Shown in pieces: positions 1 to 5,878 of a stretch of DNA of 7,549 nucleotides (within the stretch, counting starts at the first letter, position 1; the number at the start of each line of letters is the position of its first letter). Position numbers and translations under genes: made by a program. The notes beneath the pieces were generated by a model, which ran no database searches, was not told the DNA's origin, and saw nothing but the letters and a program-made list of their open reading frames with translations. Source of the DNA: Acidimicrobiaceae bacterium (GTDB lineage Bacteria > Actinomycetota > Acidimicrobiia > Acidimicrobiales > Ilumatobacteraceae); assembly GCA_003154135.1 (NCBI GenBank), contig PMCN01000018.1:6750-14298 (forward strand), written 5' to 3'.

Positions 1-974
1 CGTCGACAGAGCCGTCGCACCACTACATCCCCTGGGAGCCGGCCCACCCCGACGACTTCGTGCCACCGGTGCCCGACCGCCTCGACACCGAGTTCCAACG
101 CACCCGGCGTGGCCTCTACCGCGTCGCCGTCGAGAACCTGCAGACGCGACGCCTGCTGCAGGCACTGATCGAGCAGCTGAGCGGCGAGCAGTGGGACCCC
201 GACGGGTTGCGCATCGCCGCGGCCACGCCCACCTACGCCGACGCGGCACCGCGTGTCTCGGTGCTGATGCCGGTCTACAACCACGAGCGCGAGGTGCTCA
301 AGGCGCTCGCCAGCGTGGCATCGCAGCGCTACGGGCAGCTCGAAGTGCTCATGTGCGACGATGCGTCGACCGACCGATCCATCGACTCGGTGAAGGGCTT
401 CTTGGACGAGCATCCGTTCCTGCCCGCGATGCTGTGGCAGGCACGCACCAACAAGGGCCCGAGCCGCGCGCGCAACGCGCTGGTCGCGCGGGCGCGCGGC
501 GAGTTCGTGTTCTTCCTCGACTCCGACAACGGCATCTTCCCGACGATGATCGAACGACTCGTCGCCACGCTCGACGCCGACCCCGGCGCCAGCTTCGCCT
601 ACGCGATGGAAGCGGTGCACACCGGCGGCGAGCCGGTCGAACTGGTGAGCTGCCGACCGTGGGAGCCGGCGGAGCTGCGCCGCGGCAACTTCCTCGACGT
701 GATGTCGCTCATCCGCCGCGAGGCGTTCCTCGGCATCGGTGGCTTCTGCGAAGACATCCGCCTCACCCACTGGGAGGACTACGACCTGTGGTGTCGCTTC
801 GCCGAAGCGGGTCACCGTGGCGTGCTGCGGCCCGAGATCCTGGCCACCTACCGACGCAGCCTGCACTCGCGTGACGGCTTCGGGCAGGTCGACAACACCG
901 CGGTCCTGTCGTTCATCAAGGAGCGGTCGCCCACGCTCTTCGCGGGCAGCGGCCCGAGCCGCGCCGCATTGTAG
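1..974 (+). CDS. Family 2 (GT-A fold) glycosyltransferase, 5' end outside window
   Basis: Likely transfers a sugar from a nucleotide-sugar donor to a glycan, lipid or other acceptor in the cytoplasm. The GT-A domain starts near nt 255 with VSVLMPVYNHE, followed by the CDDASTD segment that typically contacts the nucleotide. The metal-binding DXD-type motif is DSDN (nt 519-530, in FFLDSDNG). WEDYDLW (nt 771-791) is the usual ED motif region holding the catalytic base. The frame is open to the left edge (first full codon at nt 3) and reads a protein-like HYIPWEPAHPDDF before the GTG at nt 60. I therefore treat the gene as truncated by the window rather than starting at 60. Roughly 80 visible residues precede the GT-A domain and show no motif I know. 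It ends in TAG ten bases before a methyltransferase gene, which with the CmcI-type gene beyond suggests synthesis of a methylated glycan. Donor and acceptor cannot be told from the sequence. Confidence 0.9.
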   Translation, partial: STEPSHHYIPWEPAHPDDFVPPVPDRLDTEFQRTRRGLYRVAVENLQTRRLLQALIEQLSGEQWDPDGLRIAAATPTYADAAPRVSVLMPVYNHEREVLKALASVASQRYGQLEVLMCDDASTDRSIDSVKGFLDEHPFLPAMLWQARTNKGPSRARNALVARARGEFVFFLDSDNGIFPTMIERLVATLDADPGASFAYAMEAVHTGGEPVELVSCRPWEPAELRRGNFLDVMSLIRREAFLGIGGFCEDIRLTHWEDYDLWCRFAEAGHRGVLRPEILATYRRSLHSRDGFGQVDNTAVLSFIKERSPTLFAGSGPSRAAL

Positions 975-977
975 GGT
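972..977 (+). promoter_or_regulatory. Candidate -10 box (TAGGGT) of a leaderless methyltransferase transcript
   Basis: TAGGGT fits the actinobacterial -10 pattern TANNNT and lies 7 nt before the TTG at 985. Transcription would then begin at or next to the start codon. Its first three bases are also the TAG stop of the glycosyltransferase. No -35 element is visible. The same bases contain AGGG, which could instead act as a weak ribosome site 8 nt from the TTG. Either reading favours the TTG start. Confidence 0.4.
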
Positions 978-984
978 CGGCGTC

Positions 985-1752
985 TTGGACAGCGAGACGG
1001 CCGATCGGATGATGGCCGCGCCGTGGTTCTACGAGTTCGACCTGCCCGACGGCCGGCGCACCGGGACCTACCTCCCCGAGGCCGTACGCGGCATCCACAG
1101 CACACGGCTCAGCATGTTGCTCGACACGCTCGACCGGCACCGCGACGTGGTACCGGCCGCCCCTTCGGTGCTCGACCTCGCGTGCCACGAGGGTTGGTTC
1201 GCGCACCACCTGGCGGCGCGCGGTGCCCGCGTGCTGGGCCTCGATGCGTCGGGCGAACACATCGAACGAGCGCGCCTCATGGCCCAGGTGTACGGACACA
1301 GCGACGTGTGCTTCGAGCGACGCGACGTCACCCGCATCGAGCCGCACGAGCTGGGCGTGTTCGACGTGGTGCTCGTGCTCGGCCTGCTGTACCACGTGGA
1401 GAACCCGGTGGGTCTGCTCCGCATCGCGCACGCGCACACCCGCGGTGTGTGTGTGCTGGAGACGCAGGTGGCGCCGGGCCTCACTGGCACGGTGGACTGG
1501 GGATCGCACCTCTACCCGAAGGCCATCGTCGGCTCGTTCGCGGTGATCGACGAGACCGACCAGATCGCCGAGGGCAACCCCGAAGCCAACATCGTGCCCA
1601 TCTCGCTCGTGCCGAGCGTGGAGACGCTCGTGCTCGTGATGCAGCTCGTCGGCTTCCAGCGGGTGGAGGTGCTCACCCCACCACCCGGCGCGTACGAACA
1701 GCTCGCCCACGGCAAACGCGTGATGGTGGCCGGCTGGGTGGACGGCAGTTGA
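985..1752 (+). CDS. Class I SAM-dependent methyltransferase
   Basis: Transfers a methyl group from S-adenosylmethionine to an unidentified acceptor, probably a sugar or glycan intermediate given its neighbours. From the TTG start the protein has 255 residues. Motif I is VLDLACHEGWF (62-72), where the usual G-x-G-x-G loop is reduced to A-C-H-E-G. The acidic residue that typically binds the SAM ribose is D87 in GLDAS, and FDVVLVLGLLYHVENP (126-141) is the motif IV region with the Tyr-His seen in many small-molecule methyltransferases. The N-terminal PWFYEFDLPDGR stretch recalls methyltransferases linked to polysaccharide clusters. I chose TTG 985 because of the TAGGGT/AGGG signal before it; ATG 1009 or 1012 are alternatives that would remove only 8 or 9 residues. 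The stop overlaps the next start by one base (TGATG), implying translational coupling. The acceptor is unknown. Confidence 0.9.
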   Translation: MDSETADRMMAAPWFYEFDLPDGRRTGTYLPEAVRGIHSTRLSMLLDTLDRHRDVVPAAPSVLDLACHEGWFAHHLAARGARVLGLDASGEHIERARLMAQVYGHSDVCFERRDVTRIEPHELGVFDVVLVLGLLYHVENPVGLLRIAHAHTRGVCVLETQVAPGLTGTVDWGSHLYPKAIVGSFAVIDETDQIAEGNPEANIVPISLVPSVETLVLVMQLVGFQRVEVLTPPPGAYEQLAHGKRVMVAGWVDGS

Positions 1753-2393
1753 TGAGCGAGCACGGCAACCTGACCGACGAGTTCACCAGCGCGTGGTGGG
1801 CCGAGGGCCTGCGCGGCGGTACGTGGCAGACCACCACCTGGTTCGGCGCGCCGGTGCAGAAGCACCCGTTCGACCTGATGATGTTCCAGGAGATCGTGTG
1901 GGCCACGCGGCCGCAGCTGATCATCGAGACCGGCACGTGCCGCGGTGGCTCGGCGCGGTTCTACGCGACGCTGCTCGACAGCATCGGCGAGGGCGACGTG
2001 CTCACCGTCGACATCACCGCACAGCCCGACCTGCCTCAGCACCCGCGCATCCACTACCGCACGGGTTCGTCGGTCGCCACCACCTTCCTCGACGAGGCCG
2101 AGGCGTGGGCCGGGCGCGTCGAGCGCACGATGGTGGTGCTCGACAGCGACCACCGCGCGCCCCACGTTGCCGCCGAGCTCGTCGCACTGTCGGCACTCGT
2201 CACGCCGGGCTGCTACCTGGTGTGCGAGGACTCGTGCGTGAACGGGCACCCGCTGGCTCCCGACTTCGGCCCTGGCCCTCACGAGGCGCTCGACGGGTTC
2301 CTCGCCGGCGACCCGCCGTTCGACGTCGACCGGGACCGCGAACGGCTGTGGTCGACGTTCAACCCCCAGGGGTACCTGCGCCGGCGCGGCTGA
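1752..2393 (+). CDS. CmcI-family (cephalosporin hydroxylase / rhamnosyl O-methyltransferase) protein
   Basis: A 213-residue protein with the full signature of the CmcI family, Rossmann-fold SAM- and metal-dependent enzymes named for cephamycin biosynthesis that also include rhamnosyl O-methyltransferases. It shows the N-terminal WFGAPVQKHPFDLMMFQE (30-47), the SAM loop IIETGTCRGGSA (57-68), VDI (86-88), LDSDH (130-134), an ED pair (159-160) and NGHP...DFGPGPHEAL (164-180). It closes with the typical VDRDRE...FNPQGYLRR. LDSDH and the ED pair are probably at the metal/SAM site. The ATG overlaps the previous stop by one base, so it should be translated with the upstream methyltransferase. Beside a glycosyltransferase, sugar O-methylation is more likely than antibiotic tailoring, but this is inference. 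'Cephalosporin hydroxylase' should be read as a family name only. Confidence 0.92.
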   Translation: MSEHGNLTDEFTSAWWAEGLRGGTWQTTTWFGAPVQKHPFDLMMFQEIVWATRPQLIIETGTCRGGSARFYATLLDSIGEGDVLTVDITAQPDLPQHPRIHYRTGSSVATTFLDEAEAWAGRVERTMVVLDSDHRAPHVAAELVALSALVTPGCYLVCEDSCVNGHPLAPDFGPGPHEALDGFLAGDPPFDVDRDRERLWSTFNPQGYLRRRG

Positions 2394-2426
2394 CCTCCGA
2401 CACCGCGAGCGGGTGGTCACCGGGTT

Positions 2427-2432
2427 TACGGT
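2427..2432 (+). promoter_or_regulatory. Candidate -10 box (TACGGT) of the acyl-CoA dehydrogenase gene
   Basis: TACGGT matches TANNNT and ends 6 nt before the ATG at 2439, which would place the transcript start at the initiation codon. No purine-rich ribosome site is seen in the 45-base gap after the CmcI-type gene, which agrees with a leaderless message. A short GGTG-GT-CACC inverted repeat (2412-2421) lies just upstream and could be part of an operator, though it is too short to rely on. Confidence 0.4.
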
Positions 2433-2438
2433 TCGGCC

Positions 2439-3704
2439 ATGGTCATGAACTGCAAGCCCGTGCCCACCCTCGACGACCGCATCAACGACATCCGCTTGCG
2501 CACCGCGGAGATCGTCAACAACGACATCGTCCCCAACGAGAGCCGGCTCTGGGCCGAGCGCCGCGAGGGTGAGAAGTTCACCGATCGCACGGCCGTGCTT
2601 GAGCTGCGCGCCGAGATCAAGGACAAGGTGAAGAAGGCGGGCCTGTGGGCGCCACACCTGCCCAAGGAGTACGGCGGCATGGGCTTGGACTTCCTCGCCC
2701 ACGCATACATGAACGAGGTGCTCGCGTACGCGATCGGTGCCGCATCGCTGTTCGGCGTGGTGGCCCCCAACTCGGGCAACCAGAGCATCCTGGTGAAGTA
2801 CGGCACCGAGGACCAGAAGCAGCGCTGGCTGCTGCCGCTCATCGACGGCACGATGGAGTCGGGCTTCTCGATGACCGAGCCGCACAACCCGGGCAGCGAC
2901 CCGCGCTCGCTCACCACCTCGGCCGTCGTCGACGGGGACGACTTCGTGATCAACGGTCACAAGTGGTTCACCTCGAACGGCATCGACGCCGACTTCTTCA
3001 TCGTCATGTGCCGCGTGCAGGATCCCCCGAAGGAAGGCGTCGTCCTCGACCCGCGCAGCGGCCCGATGGTGCAGATCATCGTGCCCACGGCAACCAAGGG
3101 CGTCAACATCGTGCGCGGCATCGGCGTGTGGGGCCGCCGGGAGAGCGACCACTGCGAGGTGAAGTACGAGAACGTGCGCGTGCCCGTCACCAACGCGCTC
3201 GGCCGTGTGGGTGAAGGCCACCAGGCCGCGCAGGACCGTCTCGGCGCAGGCCGAATCTTCCATTGCATGAACAGCATCGGCCAGATGTGGCGGGCCTTCG
3301 ACATGATGGTCGCGCGCGCCGCCACACGTGAGGTGCACGGCGGGCTGCTCGCCGACCAGCAGTTCACGCAGGGCGCCATCGCCGACAGCTACATCGACAT
3401 CCAGACGGCTCGCCTGTTCACCATCCACGCCGCGGAGAAGATCGACCAGGGCCTGCAGGCCGCACGCACCGACATCTCCGCAATCAAGGTCTACGTGCCG
3501 TCGGCGTACACGCGAGTCGTCGATCGCGCCATCCAGATCTGGGGCGCGGCCGGGGTGAGCAACGACCTGCCGCTATGGGGCATGTACCAGGGCGCGCGCA
3601 CGTTGCGCATCGCCGACGGGCCCGACGAGGTGCACAAGATCCTCATCGCCAAGAACGTGCTGGGTCAGTACCGCAAGGGCGACGGCTGGGACTTCGGCAA
3701 CTGA
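2439..3704 (+). CDS. Acyl-CoA dehydrogenase (ACAD10/11-like subgroup)
   Basis: An FAD enzyme that oxidises the alpha-beta bond of an acyl-CoA and passes electrons to electron-transfer flavoprotein. The 421-residue length is normal. In order: an N-terminal helical domain with LPKEYGGMGLDF (74-85), the FAD/substrate motif FSMTEPHNPGSDP (143-155), the middle beta-barrel with INGHKWFTSNG (171-181), and a C-terminal helical domain with RLGAGRI (267-273) and IQIWGAAGVSNDLPL (366-380). ADGPDEVH (392-399) stands where short- and medium-chain enzymes carry the catalytic Glu in a Y-E-G-T context, so D393 is the probable catalytic base. Substrate chain length and branching are not readable. Another ATG lies two codons in (2445); the first fits the -10 box better. 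The MarR gene follows after 5 bases and may be co-transcribed and control this gene. Confidence 0.95.
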   Translation: MVMNCKPVPTLDDRINDIRLRTAEIVNNDIVPNESRLWAERREGEKFTDRTAVLELRAEIKDKVKKAGLWAPHLPKEYGGMGLDFLAHAYMNEVLAYAIGAASLFGVVAPNSGNQSILVKYGTEDQKQRWLLPLIDGTMESGFSMTEPHNPGSDPRSLTTSAVVDGDDFVINGHKWFTSNGIDADFFIVMCRVQDPPKEGVVLDPRSGPMVQIIVPTATKGVNIVRGIGVWGRRESDHCEVKYENVRVPVTNALGRVGEGHQAAQDRLGAGRIFHCMNSIGQMWRAFDMMVARAATREVHGGLLADQQFTQGAIADSYIDIQTARLFTIHAAEKIDQGLQAARTDISAIKVYVPSAYTRVVDRAIQIWGAAGVSNDLPLWGMYQGARTLRIADGPDEVHKILIAKNVLGQYRKGDGWDFGN

Positions 3705-3709
3705 CCCTC

Positions 3710-4117
3710 GTGACCGACGACGACTTCCGCGCGCTGCTCGCCTTTCGCGACGGCCTTCGCAGCTTCCTGCGATGGAGCGAGCAGCGCGCGCATGAGGCGG
3801 GGTTGACGCCTGCGCAGCACCAGTTGCTGTTGGCCATCCGGGGGCACGACGGCACGCCGTCGATGACCGACGTGGCCGACCACCTCCTCCTGCGCCATCA
3901 CAGCGTGGTCGAGCTGGTCGACCGCGCCGAGCAGAACGGGCTGGTGCAACGACATGCCGACGCCGACGACCAGCGCATCGTGCGCCTGTCGCTCACCGAT
4001 GCCGGCAACGAGAAGCTCACCGCGCTGAGCGCGGCCCACCTCGAGGAGCTCACGCGCCTGCGCGGCAGCTTCATGCTGCTGTGGCGTGACGAGGCTGGCG
4101 GGCCGTCTGCGACGTGA
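3710..4117 (+). CDS. MarR-family transcriptional regulator
   Basis: A 135-residue DNA-binding protein of usual or slightly short MarR length, expected to act as a dimer. The winged helix spans about residues 31-100: LTPAQHQLLLAI (32-43), a helix-turn-helix in TPSMTDVADHLLLRHHSVVELVDRAE (49-74) with HHSVVELVDR as recognition helix, and a wing with DADDQRIVRLSLTDAG (84-99), which holds the D-x-R and L-T-x-x-G residues typical of the family. The GTG start is 5 nt after the acyl-CoA dehydrogenase stop with no strong ribosome site, so translation is probably coupled. Genomic position suggests control of the acyl-CoA dehydrogenase by an acyl-CoA or aromatic ligand; this is inference. The last 47 bases overlap the 3' end of the convergent CLC gene. 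Confidence 0.9.
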   Translation: MTDDDFRALLAFRDGLRSFLRWSEQRAHEAGLTPAQHQLLLAIRGHDGTPSMTDVADHLLLRHHSVVELVDRAEQNGLVQRHADADDQRIVRLSLTDAGNEKLTALSAAHLEELTRLRGSFMLLWRDEAGGPSAT

Positions 4118-5312
4118 AGAAGCGCACGCCGTCGGTGAGCACCGTCGACACGATCGAGGCGGCGAACACCGGCGGCAGGGTGGGCAGCCCGGCCATCTCG
4201 GCGATGGTGAGCGCCGAGCCCAACGGCGTGCGAGTGACCGCAGCGTTGGCAGCGGCCATGCAGCCGGGCACGAGCAGCACGGCCGACACCCCGAACCAGC
4301 GCGAGAGCACCAACCCGACGGCACCACCGATGAAGAACAGCGGGATGATGAAGCCGCCCTTCCAGCCCGTCACCGTGGCCACCAGGGCGCCGAGGAACTT
4401 GCCCAGCGCAGCCACCAGCACGGCGCCCGAGGCGAGACCGGCGAGGCGCACGTAGCCGCCCTCGCCGTTGGTGAGCGCGTCGATGGTCACCAGCGACAGC
4501 AGGCCGAGCAGCAGACCGCCCAACATCGGCCGCAACGCTTCGGGCACGACGGAGACGCACAGCTTCGCCCACTTGACACCGAACGTGAACAGCACGCCGA
4601 TGGCGGCGCCCACCGCGCCGGCGAGCGCGCCCCACGCGACGGCCGTTGCAGCGAGGTGGCCCACCGGGGCGAACGTCCACACTGGCTGCCAGCCGTGTGT
4701 GCGCAGCAGGGCATCGGCCGTCCAGCCCAGCAGCGCGCCCACGCACGCGGGCAGGATGGCCTCGCTGTACTCCATGCCCCGCCGGTGCGGCAGTTCGAGC
4801 GCGAACACCGCGGCGCCGAGCGGCGCGCCGAACAGCACGGCGAACGCCGATGCCATGCCGGCGATGGTGACCACCCGGCGATCGCTGCGGTCAAGCCCGA
4901 GCTGCACGGCCATCCAGGCGGCCAGCGTGCCGTCGGACTCGACGAGCGGGGCTTCCGGGCCCAGCGTGCCGCCCACCGCGATGCAGGCCAGCGACGAGGG
5001 GACGAGCGAGCGGAGCGGGCGCAGCGCGTGATGGCCGCCGTGCACGTGGATGTTGTCGACCAGCAGCTCAACCGAGCCGGCCGGGCCGAACCAGCGGGTG
5101 ACGAGCGTGACCGCGGCACCGGTGGCGGTGAGCATCAGCACCCGCACCCAGCCGTCGCGGGTGACGGTGACGAGCAGCGTGGTGAGCAGGTGCAGCAACG
5201 CCAGGAAGCCGGCGCCGAACGCGCCGCCCACCACGCCCGCCGCCAGGATGGCGACGCCGAGGCGCTGTCGCCGGGTGGTGCGTCTCGCGTCGGTCATGCG
5301 ATTCGCCAACAT
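4071..5312 (-). CDS. CLC-family chloride channel/transporter
   Basis: A 413-residue, strongly hydrophobic integral membrane protein, a little shorter than the 440-470 residues of well-studied bacterial CLCs. Motifs in family order: GPAGSVELLVDN (76-87) in place of GSGIP; GGTLGPEAPLVE (114-125), equivalent to GREGP with gating glutamate E120; MASAFAVLFGAPLGAAVFALE (153-173); and WKGGFIIPLFFIGGAVG (317-333), equivalent to the GGIFAP filter segment. The residue matching the internal proton glutamate of the E. coli antiporter appears to be L174 (VFALELP against LFIIEEM), a pattern more like channels than exchangers. There are no C-terminal CBS domains. It may move chloride or another small anion. 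ATG 5312 is taken as start; ATG 5297 (MTDARR) is an alternative. YqeY lies 35 nt upstream on the same strand, and a palindromic operator-like site overlaps the start. Confidence 0.9.
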   Translation of the reverse strand: MLANRMTDARRTTRRQRLGVAILAAGVVGGAFGAGFLALLHLLTTLLVTVTRDGWVRVLMLTATGAAVTLVTRWFGPAGSVELLVDNIHVHGGHHALRPLRSLVPSSLACIAVGGTLGPEAPLVESDGTLAAWMAVQLGLDRSDRRVVTIAGMASAFAVLFGAPLGAAVFALELPHRRGMEYSEAILPACVGALLGWTADALLRTHGWQPVWTFAPVGHLAATAVAWGALAGAVGAAIGVLFTFGVKWAKLCVSVVPEALRPMLGGLLLGLLSLVTIDALTNGEGGYVRLAGLASGAVLVAALGKFLGALVATVTGWKGGFIIPLFFIGGAVGLVLSRWFGVSAVLLVPGCMAAANAAVTRTPLGSALTIAEMAGLPTLPPVFAASIVSTVLTDGVRFFTSQTARQPRHATAA

Positions 5313-5326
5313 ATCGTGTCACGATA
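5312..5326. promoter_or_regulatory. Perfect 15-nt palindrome, candidate repressor operator at the CLC gene
   Basis: TATCGTG-T-CACGATA has 7-base arms that match perfectly around one central base. It includes the first base of the CLC start codon and fully covers the candidate -10 box. A dimeric repressor of a TetR, MarR, GntR or PadR type bound here would block transcription. Which protein binds is unknown; the MarR protein of this window is one possibility only. Confidence 0.5.
5321..5326 (-). promoter_or_regulatory. Candidate -10 box (TATCGT) of the CLC gene
   Basis: Read on the minus strand, TATCGT fits TANNNT and ends 8 nt before the ATG at 5312, which would give a transcript with almost no leader. 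There is no ribosome site before this ATG. No convincing -35 hexamer is seen upstream, where the sequence is the tail of the YqeY gene. Confidence 0.35.
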
Positions 5327-5335
5327 CGAATTCGT
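5326..5335. repeat. Perfect 10-nt palindrome ACGAATTCGT beside the CLC operator
   Basis: A second self-complementary site directly adjoins, sharing one base with, the 15-nt palindrome. It sits between the candidate -10 and the -35 region of the CLC gene. The AT-rich core is unusual in this high-GC window. It may be a further half of a composite operator or chance. Confidence 0.35.
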
Positions 5336-5347
5336 GATCGAGCAGGG

Positions 5348-5824
5348 CTAGGCGCTCAGCGCGGCCTTCACCTTGGCCGCGATGGCCGAGCCGTCGGCGG
5401 TGGGACCTGCCTGTGCGCGCACGGCCGCGACGACTCGACCCATCGCCCTCATGCCCGTCGAACCGTCGGCCGCAGCGGCCGCGATCTCGTCGGTGATGAG
5501 CTGCTGCAGGTCGTCGTCGCCGAGCGCAGCCGGCAGGTAGGCCTCGAGCACGGCAGCCTCGGCACGCTCACGCTCGGTCTTCTCCGGGCGGCCCGCCGTG
5601 ACGAACGCGTCGGCAGTCTCGTGATGCTTGCGCACCTCGACGGCCAGCAGGGCAACGACCTGCGCATCGGTGAGCACCGCCGCCTCGTCGCCTGCGGTCT
5701 CGGCCACGGCCAGCGCCGACAGCGCCTGACGCAGCGCCGACAACGAGATCTCGTCGCGCGCCTTCATCGCGGTCGTCAGTGCCGACTGCAGTCGGTGCTT
5801 CAGGCTGTCGGTGTGCTCGCTCAT
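5348..5824 (-). CDS. GatB/YqeY domain-containing protein
   Basis: A 158-residue cytoplasmic protein matching the stand-alone YqeY family, which resembles the tRNA-binding tail of GatB, a subunit of the tRNA-dependent amidotransferase. Visible family features are an N-terminal helix SLKHRLQSALTTAMKARDE (7-25) followed by LSALRQALSAL (28-38), the EVRKHHETADAF segment (63-74), EAYLPAAL (94-101), and a C-terminal helical part with GMRAMGRVVAAVRAQ (124-138) and ADGSAIAAKVKAAL (143-156). The cellular role of stand-alone YqeY is not settled; binding to tRNA or an amidotransferase-like partner is inferred from homology. The ATG at 5824 is fixed by a GGAGG five bases upstream. The frame stays open far upstream opposite the sugar kinase, but that is a high-GC artefact, not a longer protein. 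Confidence 0.93.
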   Translation of the reverse strand: MSEHTDSLKHRLQSALTTAMKARDEISLSALRQALSALAVAETAGDEAAVLTDAQVVALLAVEVRKHHETADAFVTAGRPEKTERERAEAAVLEAYLPAALGDDDLQQLITDEIAAAAADGSTGMRAMGRVVAAVRAQAGPTADGSAIAAKVKAALSA

Positions 5825-5829
5825 CAATG

Positions 5830-5834
5830 CCTCC
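5830..5834 (-). promoter_or_regulatory. Ribosome binding site of the YqeY gene
   Basis: GGAGG on the minus strand, 5 nt before the ATG at 5824. It is the only strong Shine-Dalgarno sequence I found before a start codon here, and it rejects the far longer open frame upstream as the true gene. Confidence 0.75.
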
Positions 5835-5847
5835 GGGAACTGGTCCC

Positions 5848-5853
5848 AGGGTA
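5848..5853 (-). promoter_or_regulatory. Candidate -10 box (TACCCT) of the YqeY gene
   Basis: TACCCT fits TANNNT on the minus strand. It would start transcription near 5841, giving a leader of about 17 nt that includes the GGAGG site. It is only 12 nt from the oppositely directed candidate -10 of the sugar kinase, so the two promoters would lie back to back in a 54-base gap. Confidence 0.35.
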
Positions 5854-5865
5854 GGCCGCGGCGGT

Positions 5866-5871
5866 TAGCGT
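5866..5871 (+). promoter_or_regulatory. Candidate -10 box (TAGCGT) of the PfkB-family kinase gene
   Basis: TAGCGT fits TANNNT and ends 7 nt before the GTG at 5879, the spacing expected for a leaderless transcript. No ribosome site lies before that GTG. No -35 hexamer is evident. Confidence 0.4.
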
Positions 5872-5878
5872 CGCTCGC

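Noticed and set aside
60..62. GTG as the true start of the glycosyltransferase.
   Set aside because: The frame is open and protein-like upstream to the edge and there is no ribosome site or -10 box before the GTG; it is kept only as a possibility.
739..984. Extension of the methyltransferase to a start at 739 inside the glycosyltransferase.
   Set aside because: The extra residues are a Thr/Ser/Arg-rich frame shadow of the glycosyltransferase, and family similarity begins after the TTG at 985.
2394..2438. Gap after the CmcI-type gene as a terminator or small RNA.
   Set aside because: Only 45 bases, with a short GGTG/CACC repeat and no T-run; better explained as a promoter region.
1512..3428. 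Minus-strand open frame of 638 codons opposite the methyltransferase, CmcI and acyl-CoA dehydrogenase genes.
   Set aside because: Composition (many Arg, His, Val, Ala) is that of an antisense shadow in GC-rich DNA, with no recognisable domain; it spans three confidently identified sense genes.
4118..4160. Search for an intrinsic terminator between the MarR and CLC genes.
   Set aside because: No stable hairpin followed by a T-run is visible; the genes overlap and the sequence is coding on the minus strand.
4086..5351. Plus-strand open frame of 421 codons covering the whole CLC gene.
   Set aside because: Rich in Arg, His, Gln and Gly with no motif, whereas the minus strand encodes a clear CLC protein with ordered family motifs.
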